Part shown: in pieces, positions 19,467 to 28,227 of the stretch
Position numbering within the stretch: the stretch's first letter is position 1
Layout: every line of letters begins with the position of its first letter
Source: Anthropogastromicrobium aceti
GTDB lineage: Bacteria; Bacillota; Clostridia; Lachnospirales; Lachnospiraceae
Assembly (NCBI RefSeq): GCF_025567095.1
Contig: NZ_JAOQJH010000003.1
DNA length: 64,000 nt
Reading direction: 5' to 3' (one strand)
Program-made: the position numbers and the translations under genes
Notes under the pieces: generated by a model
The model's database searches: none
The model's input: only the letters and a program-made list of their open reading frames with translations
What the model was told of the DNA's origin: nothing

Positions 19467-20522
19467 ATGGATAGACTATGGTGGGAAAATATAACAAATA
19501 CATCACATTTCATTGATCAGATTGTGGAAGCCGTTCAGTCAGGCAGCCATCTGTTTTTACAGCTTCCGCAGTTTGTCCCGTGGTATGAGACAATGAGCGA
19601 TCTGGTCATATCGAAAATTGAAAGGCAAAACTCAGACCGTTCCCTGAAAATTATTATGGATAGCGGCAAAGATCCGGGGGAATATCTGTTTTATCAATAT
19701 TGCCGTCAGGAGAAAAGGGCGCAGTATAGGCCAGGAATAGGATATGCGCAGTTTCTTGCAAAAAGCGAAGAGTTAATAATGAACCATTATATCCTCTGGG
19801 TAACGCAGGCAAATGCAGCGCAGGCGAAGAAGTGGTACACTTTTCTGGAAGGCTACAGCAAGGCTCTTGGCAAAGGGAAAAAAGGCTGTATATTTTTGAT
19901 TGAAACAAGAGAAGATGTACCAATTATTGAACGCGGAAGCATCAAAAGACTTGTTTATGAGAAAGAGATAGCACATTATGACACATATCTTTTTGCGATG
20001 CTTGCGGCATCCACGCAAAAGCAGACAGAGGGCTTTCGCCAGTATCTGGCAGAGGCTGTCTCATCAGTTGTGCCAGATGATGCAGAGCTTGCCTGCGCAT
20101 GTATCAAGAGAGGGCGTATATTTTTAGAGGATCCTGTAAAAACAATTGCGTCAATAAGAAAAGAAACATTTAGAAGCGATGGAACGGCCTTTTGGCCTGA
20201 CATAAGCGAAAAGCAGATTGCAGAACGAATGTGGGAAGCGCAGATTAAGGTAGTATTTCCTATTATAGAAAAGCAGCGAAGCATTATCGTGGAGCGCTAC
20301 AGAAAAGGAATTGAAGCACTTCTTCCAATCACTGGTGCATACGGCGAAATGTTTTTTGATGCCGAGGATGTGGAAATTGGCGTCTTGTCTCATCTGGTAT
20401 CATTAGGGAGACTAGCTGTCGCTTTCGAAGATGGGAAAATGATTGCAAGGCTTAGAAATGCAAGAAATACACTGGCACATATTAAGCCTATGACACAGGC
20501 AGAAATTGACGAAATTTTGTAA
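19467..20522 (+). CDS. HEPN-motif protein, partner of the giant ATPase
   Basis: 351 residues. The N-terminal two thirds look like a Rossmann/P-loop-type fold without a Walker A (strands such as LKIIMDSG, HYILWVTQA and KGCIFLIET). The last ~60 residues hold a helix pair ending in RNARNTLAH (R330-H338). This contains the HEPN RNase signature RNxxxH (R333-N334-...-H338) in the expected spot, after the segment VEIGVLSHLVSLGRLAV. HEPN domains are metal-independent RNases common in toxin-antitoxin and abortive-infection systems. A GGGGTGA ribosome site and a 12-base gap tie it to the ATPase gene, which could sense a trigger and release the RNase. The motif is seen; the role is inferred. Confidence 0.7.
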   Translation: MDRLWWENITNTSHFIDQIVEAVQSGSHLFLQLPQFVPWYETMSDLVISKIERQNSDRSLKIIMDSGKDPGEYLFYQYCRQEKRAQYRPGIGYAQFLAKSEELIMNHYILWVTQANAAQAKKWYTFLEGYSKALGKGKKGCIFLIETREDVPIIERGSIKRLVYEKEIAHYDTYLFAMLAASTQKQTEGFRQYLAEAVSSVVPDDAELACACIKRGRIFLEDPVKTIASIRKETFRSDGTAFWPDISEKQIAERMWEAQIKVVFPIIEKQRSIIVERYRKGIEALLPITGAYGEMFFDAEDVEIGVLSHLVSLGRLAVAFEDGKMIARLRNARNTLAHIKPMTQAEIDEIL

Positions 20523-20524
20523 AT

Positions 20525-20560
20525 AAAAAAGCAGCGACCGGATTGATCGCTGCTTTTTTT
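20525..20560. terminator. Bidirectional terminator between HEPN gene and serA
   Basis: AAAAAAGCAGCGA pairs with TCGCTGCTTTTTTT; it lies between convergent genes. Confidence 0.9.
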
Positions 20561-20562
20561 CA

Positions 20563-21723
20563 TTATAAGATCCGTATACGAATAATATTTTCCATTGCCT
20601 CTAACTTTTTCTCAAATTCATCATTTACAGGCGCTTCTACATCAAACATTGCATATGCATATTCGCCGCGGCTTTTTGAAACCATATCACTGATGTTAAC
20701 ACCAGCCTCACCAAAAAGAGAAGTCAGCTGACTGATAACATTTGGTCTGTTGTAGTGGCATACACAGATACGTGCTGCCTTTTTGCGATAGCCAAGGCTG
20801 CAGGATGGGTAGTTGACAGAGTTTTCAATATTTCCATTTTCAAGATAATCCATAATCTGGTTGACGGCCATAACAGCACAGTTTTCCTCAGATTCTTCAG
20901 TTGAAGCACCAAGATGAGGAAGTACAAGAGCACCAGGCATATTTACAACAGCTGGATTCGGGAAGTCTGTAACATAGCGGGAAACCTTGCCGCTTGCAAG
21001 AGCATCAGCCATGTCAGCATCATTTACAAGAATATCTCTTGCAAAATTTAAGATCTTGACACCATCCTTCATTTGATCAAAAGCACGCTTATTCAGCATA
21101 CCCTTTGTAGAGTCAAGTGCAGGAACATGGATGGTGATGTAATCACACTGATTATAGATTTCATCATTATCCTTTACGATTGTAATGTGGTGAGAGAGAC
21201 GAACTGCATTCTGGATGCTTAAATAAGGATCGCAGCCAAAAACCTCCATTCCAAGCTCACTTGCAGCATTTGCAACAAGAACACCGATTGCACCAAGTCC
21301 GATTACGCCAAGCTTCTTTCCCTTAATTTCATTTCCAGCAAAAGCCTTCTTTGCCTTCTCAGCTGTCTTTGCAATATTTGGGTCATCCTTATTTTCACGT
21401 ACCCAGTGACAGCCGCCTGCAATATCACGTGAAGCAAGCATGAGTCCTGCAATAACGAGTTCCTTTACACCATTTGCATTTGCACCTGGTGTATTAAAAA
21501 CAACAATACCTTTTTTTGCGCAGGAATCAAGCGGAATATTATTCACACCGGCACCGGCACGTCCAATTGCAAGAAGAGAATCAGGAAGTGTCATTTCATG
21601 CATAGAAGCACTGCGAAGAAGCACAGCATCAGCATTTTCAATCGAATCAGCGATGCAGTATGTATCATCAAAACGGCTCATTCCGGCATTAGAAATTGGA
21701 TTTAAGCAATAAACACTTTTCAT
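20563..21723 (-). CDS. serA: D-3-phosphoglycerate dehydrogenase (SerA)
   Basis: 386 residues. It oxidises 3-phosphoglycerate to 3-phosphohydroxypyruvate with NAD, first step of serine synthesis in the cytoplasm. The NAD-binding motif GLGAIGVLVANAASELGM and catalytic histidine region LVLPHLGASTEESEENC are clear. A C-terminal ACT domain (~residues 315-386, ICVCHYNRPNVISQLTSLFG) suggests serine feedback. This is the short form lacking the extra intervening domain. Its start overlaps the serC stop by four bases (ATGA) and has a GAGGAGA site, so serC-serA is one translationally coupled operon. Confidence 0.94.
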   Translation of the reverse strand: MKSVYCLNPISNAGMSRFDDTYCIADSIENADAVLLRSASMHEMTLPDSLLAIGRAGAGVNNIPLDSCAKKGIVVFNTPGANANGVKELVIAGLMLASRDIAGGCHWVRENKDDPNIAKTAEKAKKAFAGNEIKGKKLGVIGLGAIGVLVANAASELGMEVFGCDPYLSIQNAVRLSHHITIVKDNDEIYNQCDYITIHVPALDSTKGMLNKRAFDQMKDGVKILNFARDILVNDADMADALASGKVSRYVTDFPNPAVVNMPGALVLPHLGASTEESEENCAVMAVNQIMDYLENGNIENSVNYPSCSLGYRKKAARICVCHYNRPNVISQLTSLFGEAGVNISDMVSKSRGEYAYAMFDVEAPVNDEFEKKLEAMENIIRIRIL

Positions 21724-22805
21724 TTCAAATTCTCCTCCTCAAACTTTTTCATAAATGCAACAAGTGCCTCTACACCTTCCTTTGGCATTGCATTATAGAT
21801 ACTTGCACGCATACCGCCTACAGTGCGATGACCCTTTAAGTTAACAAAACCGGCAGCCTCAGCTTCCTTTACAAATTTGGCATCAAGCTCCTTGTCGCCA
21901 GTTACAAATGGAACATTCATTAAAGAACGAGAGGACGGCTCAACTGTACCGTGAAACAGCTTGCTAGAATCAAGATAGTCATAGAGGATCTTTGCCTTTT
22001 CTACATTTCTTCTTTGCATTTCCTCAAGACCGCCCATTTTCTTAAGCCACTTGAAGACCTTGCCGCAGATATAAATACCATAGCATGGAGGTGTATTGTA
22101 AAGAGAATCAGCATCTGCATGGATTTTGTAGCGAAGCATGGTAGGTGTTCCTGGAAGAACATCATCAGTAATAAGGTCTTCACGGATGATTGCAATTACA
22201 ACACCGGCAGGACCGACATTTTTCTGAACACCGCCGTAAAGCATACCATATTTAGTAACATCAACCGGCTCAGATAAGAAGCAGGAAGAGATATCAGCTA
22301 CAAGTGTTTTTCCCTTTGTATTTGGAAGTGTGTGGAATTTGGTGCCGTAGATAGTGTTGTTTTCACAGATATAAACATAGTCGGCATCGTCATCGATTGG
22401 AAGATCAGAACAGTCTGGAATATAAGAAAATGTTTTGTCAGCACTAGAAGCGACAACGTTAACCTCGCCGTAGAGCTCAGCTTCTTTAGCAGCCTTCTTT
22501 GCCCACTGACCGGTTACAATATAATCAGCTTTCTTATTTTTCATCAGGTTCATTGGGATCATAGCAAACTGCTGGGATGCACCACCCTGTAAAAATAAAA
22601 CCTTATAATTGTCCGGAATATTCATAAGCTCACGAAGATCAGCCTCAGCCTCTTTAATGATCGTATCGTAAACCTTAGAACGATGGCTCATCTCCATGAC
22701 AGACATACCACTTCCCTGATAGTCAAGCATTTCAGCTGCAGCCTCCTGCAGTACCTCTTCTGGCAGCACAGCTGGACCAGCAGAAAAATTATAAACTCTT
22801 CCCAT
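21720..22805 (-). CDS. serC: Phosphoserine aminotransferase (SerC)
   Basis: 361 residues, class V PLP aminotransferase. It converts 3-phosphohydroxypyruvate and glutamate to phosphoserine; it can also serve pyridoxine synthesis. The N terminus NFSAGPAVLPEEVL and the PLP-lysine segment GGVQKNVGPAGV are diagnostic. An AAGGAGGT ribosome site precedes the ATG. It is first gene of the serC-serA operon, expressed from a sigma-A promoter about 90 bases upstream through a structured leader. No phosphoserine phosphatase gene is nearby. Confidence 0.95.
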   Translation of the reverse strand: MGRVYNFSAGPAVLPEEVLQEAAAEMLDYQGSGMSVMEMSHRSKVYDTIIKEAEADLRELMNIPDNYKVLFLQGGASQQFAMIPMNLMKNKKADYIVTGQWAKKAAKEAELYGEVNVVASSADKTFSYIPDCSDLPIDDDADYVYICENNTIYGTKFHTLPNTKGKTLVADISSCFLSEPVDVTKYGMLYGGVQKNVGPAGVVIAIIREDLITDDVLPGTPTMLRYKIHADADSLYNTPPCYGIYICGKVFKWLKKMGGLEEMQRRNVEKAKILYDYLDSSKLFHGTVEPSSRSLMNVPFVTGDKELDAKFVKEAEAAGFVNLKGHRTVGGMRASIYNAMPKEGVEALVAFMKKFEEENLK

Positions 22806-22820
22806 AAAGAAACCTCCTTA

Positions 22821-22870
22821 TCACTGCATTAGATATTATCGGGCGGTCAAAGACCGGTGAGATGCAGTGA
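22821..22870 (-). promoter_or_regulatory. Structured serC leader hairpin
   Basis: TCACTGCAT (22821-22829) pairs with ATGCAGTGA (22862-22870), enclosing a second short stem CGGTC/GACCG. In the serC mRNA the structure ends one or two bases before the ribosome site. It may control initiation or mRNA stability; it does not match a riboswitch I know. Confidence 0.5.
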
Positions 22871-22901
22871 TTCACTATGGTGCTTTACCATATTAAAGTC
22901 T

Positions 22902-22930
22902 AATATAATACTCAATTAGAAATAAGTCAA
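22902..22930 (-). promoter_or_regulatory. serC-serA promoter
   Basis: On the minus strand TTGACT (22930-22925), 17-base spacer, TATATT (22907-22902). Confidence 0.7.
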
Positions 22931-23076
22931 TACCTAATTTCAATAATTCTTCACAAGAGGACAAACAATGGACACAAATTTATCAAAGAGTCGTCACATT
23001 TGACGCCTAACATTACAAACGATAGCAAAACAGCAATAAGGCTGTTTGCAAAAATGAGATGCAGGAGGACAAGACT

Positions 23077-24135
23077 TTGATTGAAGTAACAGGTCTGGTA
23101 AAAAAATATGGAAACCATGTGGCTGTCGATCATTTAAGCTTTCGTCTGGAGCCGGGAAAGATTTATGGCTTTCTTGGTCCAAACGGAGCTGGAAAATCAA
23201 CGACCATGAATATGATGACCGGATATATCGGCCCTACAGAGGGAACGATTTTAATTAATGGTCACGATATCGTGAAGGAACCAGCAGAGGCGAAGCGCTG
23301 TATAGGCTATCTGCCGGAGCTTCCGCCGCTGTATACAGATATGACAGTATGGGAATATCTTGAATTTGCGGCACAGTTAAAAAATATTCCGGCGAAAAAG
23401 CGTCAGGAGAGCATTTTAAATGCTATGAAGATGACTGGACTTGTCGATGTAGCAAAAAGACTTATCAAAAATCTTTCAAAGGGCTACCGTCAGAGAGTCG
23501 GTTTTGCACAGGCTGTGCTTGGCATGCCGGAAATCATAATCCTTGATGAGCCGACTGTAGGTCTTGACCCAATTCAGATTATTGAGATTCGTTCACTTAT
23601 TAAGGAGCTTGCAAAAGAGCATACCGTTATTTTAAGCTCACATATCCTTTCCGAGATTAGTGCCGTATGCGATGAGATTTTAATTATCTCTCACGGAAGA
23701 CTAGTTGCAAGTGATACAACAGAAAATCTGATGCACTACATGGATAGTGATGCTATGCTTGAAATCAGCATAAGGGCGCCAAAGGAGCAGGCAAAGAACA
23801 GCTTTGCACAGCTTCATCATGTTGTAGCAGTTTTGGAAGCCACAAAGCAGAATGAGGATGATAAGCATCTGAATTTGACCTCATTTGAGATACGTACAGA
23901 TGGCGCTGATGTGCGCGAAGCTGTATTTGGTATCTGCGCAGAAAAAAATTGGCCGATTTATGAGATGAAATATTCAAAGGCAACACTTGAGGATGTCTTT
24001 ATGGAGCTGACTGCCGACAATAAGGCTCATGAAGAAGAGATGGATGAGATTAAAAAATCGGCAGAGGAGGCCGTAAAGGAAGCAGAGCAGACAAAGCAGG
24101 CCAATAAGGAGGATGACAATGAAAGCAATATTTAA
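23077..24135 (+). CDS. ABC transporter ATP-binding protein (GldA/ABC-2 type)
   Basis: About 352 residues. Walker A GPNGAGKST, signature LSKGYRQRVGFAQAV, Walker B IIILDEPTVGLDP and switch histidine ILSSHILSEI are intact. After the ATPase comes the ~100-residue C-terminal domain seen in gliding-type and drug-export ATPases, then a charged lysine/glutamate tail. I chose the TTG at 23077: AGGAGG (23063-23068) sits 8 bases before it, whereas the upstream in-frame ATG (23059) lies in front of that site. It energises the permease encoded next; the coding regions overlap. The substrate is unknown. Confidence 0.88.
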   Translation: MIEVTGLVKKYGNHVAVDHLSFRLEPGKIYGFLGPNGAGKSTTMNMMTGYIGPTEGTILINGHDIVKEPAEAKRCIGYLPELPPLYTDMTVWEYLEFAAQLKNIPAKKRQESILNAMKMTGLVDVAKRLIKNLSKGYRQRVGFAQAVLGMPEIIILDEPTVGLDPIQIIEIRSLIKELAKEHTVILSSHILSEISAVCDEILIISHGRLVASDTTENLMHYMDSDAMLEISIRAPKEQAKNSFAQLHHVVAVLEATKQNEDDKHLNLTSFEIRTDGADVREAVFGICAEKNWPIYEMKYSKATLEDVFMELTADNKAHEEEMDEIKKSAEEAVKEAEQTKQANKEDDNESNI

Positions 24136-24985
24136 CAGAGAATTTAAATCTTATTTCACATCCATGATTGGACCTGTATTTGTGGCCGCACTTGTGCTCG
24201 TGACAGGTATTTACTTTATGGTGTATAACATGAGCTATGGCTATCCTTACTTTGCCTACACATTAAGTGCCTCTGCCATCGTATTTGTACTGACTGTTCC
24301 GCTTTTGACAATGAGAAGCTTTTCAGAGGAGCGTCATTCAAAGACAGATCAGCTTCTTTTGACATCACCGGTATCTGTGACACAGATTGTTTTAGGAAAG
24401 TTCTTTTCAATGGCAGCAGTTGTTGCGATTCCATGTGTGATCTTTTGCCTGTGTCCATTGATCATTAAGAGCACTGGAACAGCATATTTTCTTGTTGACT
24501 ATTCAACTATTCTTGTATATTTTCTGATCGGCTGCGCTTATGTTGCCATTGGAATGCTGATCTCAGCAATGACAGAGAGTGTCATCATCGCGGCAGTTGG
24601 AACGATCATTACACTGCTTTTGATCAATTTGTCAAATGGTCTTTCCAAATATGTGCCAAATACAGCAATTGCCTCTTTAATAGGCTGTCTGATTCTTTTA
24701 GTTCTTCTTTGCGTCATTGTCTATGTAATGACAAAGAGCAATGCAGCTACGTTTGGTCTTTTGATCGGTGGAGCAGCAGTTTTAATTATTCTTTACGTTG
24801 TAAAGCCAGCTCTTTTTGAGGGACTTATTCCAGGAATGATCGAAAACATAGCATTTGCAAAGGTAATGACAAGCTTTGTTTCTGATTATGTGTTTGATGT
24901 AAAGGGTGTTGTGGAGCTGATCTCGATTTGTGCGGCATGCATCTTCCTTACCACACAGGTAATCCAGAAGAGAAGATGGAGCTAA
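24119..24985 (+). CDS. ABC-2 type permease (GldF-like)
   Basis: 288 residues with six hydrophobic helices and the family opening MKAIFNREFKSYFTSMIG..., followed by LTMRSFSEERHSKTDQLLLTSPVS, hallmark of GldF-like ABC-2 permeases. The ATG at 24119 is 6 bases after GGAGG (24108-24112), better than the ATG at 24113. It overlaps the end of the ATPase gene, which indicates coupling. It forms the membrane channel of the four-gene exporter with the GldG-like and DUF4340 proteins that follow. Confidence 0.87.
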   Translation: MKAIFNREFKSYFTSMIGPVFVAALVLVTGIYFMVYNMSYGYPYFAYTLSASAIVFVLTVPLLTMRSFSEERHSKTDQLLLTSPVSVTQIVLGKFFSMAAVVAIPCVIFCLCPLIIKSTGTAYFLVDYSTILVYFLIGCAYVAIGMLISAMTESVIIAAVGTIITLLLINLSNGLSKYVPNTAIASLIGCLILLVLLCVIVYVMTKSNAATFGLLIGGAAVLIILYVVKPALFEGLIPGMIENIAFAKVMTSFVSDYVFDVKGVVELISICAACIFLTTQVIQKRRWS

Positions 24986-25052
24986 GATAAGCGCTAGATT
25001 GGTGTAAGAAAAAAGCCGAAAAAGCGGCAGAATGAGAGGAAAGCAGGCAGGA

Positions 25053-26693
25053 ATGGATATCAAAAAAAAGAAAGAAAAAAAGCCGTCAGGTAAAAATATT
25101 TCATCTGTAGTGCAGCTGAAAAACGGAAGCTTCAGCCTTGCAGTGACGGCAATTGTGCTGGCAATTATTGTAGTAGTAAATTTGATTATAGGACAGCTTC
25201 CATCAAAGTTATTAAATTTGGATTTGAGCGAAACTGGAATTTTCAGTGTTTCAGATACTTCCAAAGAATTATTAAAGGACTTAGACAAGGATGTTACTGT
25301 TGAGGTAGTGGCAGAGACGGGAAATATAGACTCTCGTATTGAAAAGTTTATCTCTATCTATGGCGATCTCTCATCTAAGTTAAAGGTTAGCTATATAGAC
25401 CCTGTTATTCACCCTGAAATTCTTACAAAGTATGGAATTTCAGCAAACTCTGTTGTTGTATCATGCGAGGAAACTGGAAAGAATCAGGTAATTTCCTTTA
25501 GCGATATAATTGTAAGTCAGCAAAATTATTATGGCTACAGCAGCGAATCAGAATTTGATGCAGAGGGTCAGCTGACAAGTGCTGTTGCAGCTGTTACCTC
25601 CGATAACGATAAAAAGATTTACATGTTAAGAGGCCATGGTGAGTCAGCAATAAGTCAAGAGCTTGGCGAGCTGCTTACTAAAAACAGCATGACAACATCA
25701 GATTTAAATCTTCTTGAGACAGCATCTGTGCCGGATGATTGTGATCTTTTGATTATCAACAATCCTACAAGTGATCTTGGAACTGATGAATATACAGAGC
25801 TTCATAACTATCTGTATCAGGGCGGAAATGTTCTTTTGCTTCGTGGTGTCACCGATAAGGAGCTTACAAACTTCGATGAGCTGATGGAAGATTATGGTAT
25901 GACTATGGTAAACTCCTATATTGGAGATCGTGATCGCTATTACCAGAGAGCACAGAGTGCGTTCTATTTCTTCCCAATGATCACAAGCAATGACACAAAT
26001 GTAGAAACAACAAGCAGCATCTTAGTCGGTGCAGTAGCAGGTATGACAGCATCAGAAAATACACCAGAAGATGTAACACTGACAACACTTTTAACTACAA
26101 GTAACAATGCATTTCGTGAAGGAAACAGCAATGAGGCAACACAGTTTATTCTGGCAGCATCATCACAGAAGACAGTACCAGCAGATACAGAAAGCGAGAG
26201 CGAGTTAGAATCTGGCAGTGATACAAAAGAAACTGAAAAGACATCCGCTGAGAGCGTTTCAGAGGAAGCTTCAACTGAAAGTGTAGCTGAAAATGCATCA
26301 GAGGAAGTTACGTCTGAAGCAGCATCTGAGGCAGAATCTACCGAGGAAAGCACTCTTGAGGATGTTCTGACTGACATTTCAGTTGGAAACACAGATGGCT
26401 GGCTTGAGACACCATCAGCAGATTCTAAGCTGACTGTTATCTCAGCATCCACCATGATTGATTCCAGTTTGATTGGGAACTTCACTGGAATTGAAAACTT
26501 AAATGAGTTCATTAACATCGTATCATCTTACTTCGATGATGTTCAGAACGTATCAATTCCGGCAAAGAGCCTTTCAGTTACTTACAATACTGTAACAGGA
26601 AGCAGCATTTGGAATGCATTGTTTATAATCATCATCCCAGTCTTTTCAATTGTTGCGGGATTGGTTGTATGGATCCGCAGAAGAAAGGCATAA
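25053..26693 (+). CDS. GldG-like ABC auxiliary protein
   Basis: About 546 residues: a lysine-rich cytoplasmic start, one N-terminal membrane helix (~residues 29-52), a large extracytoplasmic region with the GldG motif YMLRGHGESAISQELGELL, a serine/glutamate/threonine-rich low-complexity stretch (~380-440), and a C-terminal membrane helix followed by WIRRRKA. Two in-frame ATGs exist, 25032 and 25053; I prefer 25053 because of the purine-rich GGCAGGA before it. GldG-type proteins accompany ABC-2 exporters; in Bacteroidetes they serve gliding or secretion, in Firmicutes their role is unknown. Confidence 0.82.
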   Translation: MDIKKKKEKKPSGKNISSVVQLKNGSFSLAVTAIVLAIIVVVNLIIGQLPSKLLNLDLSETGIFSVSDTSKELLKDLDKDVTVEVVAETGNIDSRIEKFISIYGDLSSKLKVSYIDPVIHPEILTKYGISANSVVVSCEETGKNQVISFSDIIVSQQNYYGYSSESEFDAEGQLTSAVAAVTSDNDKKIYMLRGHGESAISQELGELLTKNSMTTSDLNLLETASVPDDCDLLIINNPTSDLGTDEYTELHNYLYQGGNVLLLRGVTDKELTNFDELMEDYGMTMVNSYIGDRDRYYQRAQSAFYFFPMITSNDTNVETTSSILVGAVAGMTASENTPEDVTLTTLLTTSNNAFREGNSNEATQFILAASSQKTVPADTESESELESGSDTKETEKTSAESVSEEASTESVAENASEEVTSEAASEAESTEESTLEDVLTDISVGNTDGWLETPSADSKLTVISASTMIDSSLIGNFTGIENLNEFINIVSSYFDDVQNVSIPAKSLSVTYNTVTGSSIWNALFIIIIPVFSIVAGLVVWIRRRKA

Positions 26694-26705
26694 TGGTGTG
26701 AGTAT

Positions 26706-27854
26706 ATGACAAAGAATACAAAAAAACTACTTGGTTTAGTCGGTGCGCTTGCCGTCCTTGGCGGCGCATACGGCACAATAGTATTGATCAATCAGCATAA
26801 TGAAGAAAAAAAAGCCGAGCAGTCAAAGGCAGAAAAAGAGGCAAACACCTTTTATTTAAGCCAGATGGAAGAGCCTGTTTCAATCAGCTACACAAACAGC
26901 TACGGAACATTCGCATTCAGCTATGACACTGAGAACGAGACTTGGAGCTATGACAGCGACGAGCACTTTCCTGTCACACAAAGTTATTTGACTTCCATTT
27001 CAAGTGATTTAAAATCATTTACTGCAGAGCGTAAGCTAGAGGAAGTACAGGATGACTTGTCAGTGTATGGTCTGGACAATCCAAGCTGCACGATCACAGC
27101 AAAGGGATCTGATGACACAGAGGTAACGATCCAGATTGGAAACCTTAACAGCTATAATTCAGACTATTATGCAAAAGTAGAAGGCTCAGATGATATTTAT
27201 ACAATAGCATCAAGCTATGTCTCAGATATCAGCAACGATATTTCAGCGCTGCAGGAAAAGGAAAGCTTCCCAACCATCACCAGCACATCCATCACAGATG
27301 TACAGCTGGTAAAAGACGGCACTACAATTGATATGGAAAAGGAAGTTACACAAGAACCGGCAACCGAGGAAGAGACGACCGAAAACGCATCCGAGGAAGC
27401 AGAAACGGGAAGTGAAGTATCAGAAGAAGAGACAACGAAAGCTGTATCAGATTCTACAGAAGAAGGATTAACAACAGAAGAGGAATCAACCGTAGAAATG
27501 GTTGATGTAACACACTGGGTATTCACACAGGATAATAAGACACAGCGCGTTGACGAAAGTGACGATATTCATGATTTGTTAGTCAACATGGTAGGTCTTA
27601 CCTTCAACGACTGCGCAGATTATTACGCAGACGAAGAAGAAAAAGAATCCTATGGCTTAACAGACGATGCAGCAGTTCTTACAATAACATACCAGTCAGG
27701 CGAAGAAGAAACCACCTTAAAGCTGACAATAGGAGCCACAACAGAAGACGATGCATATTACTACGTCTCCATGGACGACTCAGATCAGGTCAACACAGTC
27801 AGCAAAGAAAGTTTAGACGCGGTCTTAGATGCTATTTCTGGGTATGAGATGTGA
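26706..27854 (+). CDS. DUF4340 domain membrane-anchored protein
   Basis: 382 residues. One N-terminal membrane helix (about residues 7-27) anchors an extracytoplasmic part with repeated units (YGLDNPSCTITAKGSDDTEVTIQIG and YGLTDDAAVLTITYQSGEE-like stretches), the DUF4340 pattern. Between the two lies a threonine/glutamate-rich low-complexity insert (~residues 210-265) like that in the GldG-like neighbour. Genes of this family regularly follow gldG-like genes, so it is the fourth part of the exporter. A palindromic repeat element starts three bases after the stop codon. Confidence 0.85.
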   Translation: MTKNTKKLLGLVGALAVLGGAYGTIVLINQHNEEKKAEQSKAEKEANTFYLSQMEEPVSISYTNSYGTFAFSYDTENETWSYDSDEHFPVTQSYLTSISSDLKSFTAERKLEEVQDDLSVYGLDNPSCTITAKGSDDTEVTIQIGNLNSYNSDYYAKVEGSDDIYTIASSYVSDISNDISALQEKESFPTITSTSITDVQLVKDGTTIDMEKEVTQEPATEEETTENASEEAETGSEVSEEETTKAVSDSTEEGLTTEEESTVEMVDVTHWVFTQDNKTQRVDESDDIHDLLVNMVGLTFNDCADYYADEEEKESYGLTDDAAVLTITYQSGEEETTLKLTIGATTEDDAYYYVSMDDSDQVNTVSKESLDAVLDAISGYEM

Positions 27855-27857
27855 TTA

Positions 27858-28049
27858 GTTACAGTTCACACGTCATGCTACGAAAGCCCTTCGGTGTAAT
27901 GTTTTCGTCGCCGGACCAAACTCCGCAGGTTCCTTTTATGTTCTTTCTTATCATACATTACTTTGAAAGACCTGCTCCAAGTGTCCGGCTCGTGAAATAC
28001 ATTCACCTTCGGGCTTTGCCGCAATATTGGCTTATCCGTGAACAGTAAC
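27858..28049. mobile_element. Family-1 MITE-like palindromic element, near complete
   Basis: 192 bases bounded by GTTACAGTTCAC and GTGAACAGTAAC, a 12-base inverted repeat with one mismatch. The inversion continues inward with AAAGCCC, CCGGAC/GTCCGG and GCAGGT/ACCTGC pairs, so the whole element can fold as one long imperfect hairpin. It encodes nothing credible. Related copies or pieces lie at 2272, 34768, 49930 and 59755. No clear target-site duplication could be seen. Confidence 0.75.
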
Positions 28050-28088
28050 CCGAATAAATATACACATATAAAAGAAAAAGAAAAATCA

Positions 28089-28117
28089 TTGACGAACTTT
28101 TTATTATCCAGTAAAAT
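28089..28117 (+). promoter_or_regulatory. leuC-leuD promoter
   Basis: TTGACG, 17-base spacer, TAAAAT, giving a leader of about 105 bases. Confidence 0.65.
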
Positions 28118-28136
28118 AAAAATAATGCAGGAAATT

Positions 28137-28160
28137 AGGCAGTTGCGCATGCAGCTGCCT
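28137..28160 (+). promoter_or_regulatory. leuC leader hairpin
   Basis: AGGCAG pairs with CTGCCT around an alternating core, in the 5' leader of leuC. The tail is GATTTTGAAATTTT, so it could be a weak attenuator. No leucine-rich leader peptide was found. Confidence 0.4.
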
Positions 28161-28227
28161 GATTTTGAAATTTTGTGTGCAGTTTGGCACAGCAAAAGCA
28201 GGTATTTACAAGCAGGAGGACTCGATT

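Noticed and set aside
25964..26518. Long antisense frame opposite the GldG-like gene
   Set aside because: Its Ser/Val-rich product is the mirror of the Glu/Ser-rich insert; no ribosome site or family pattern.
27851..28048. Open frames inside the family-1 element
   Set aside because: They arise from the palindrome itself and have no ribosome site or homology.
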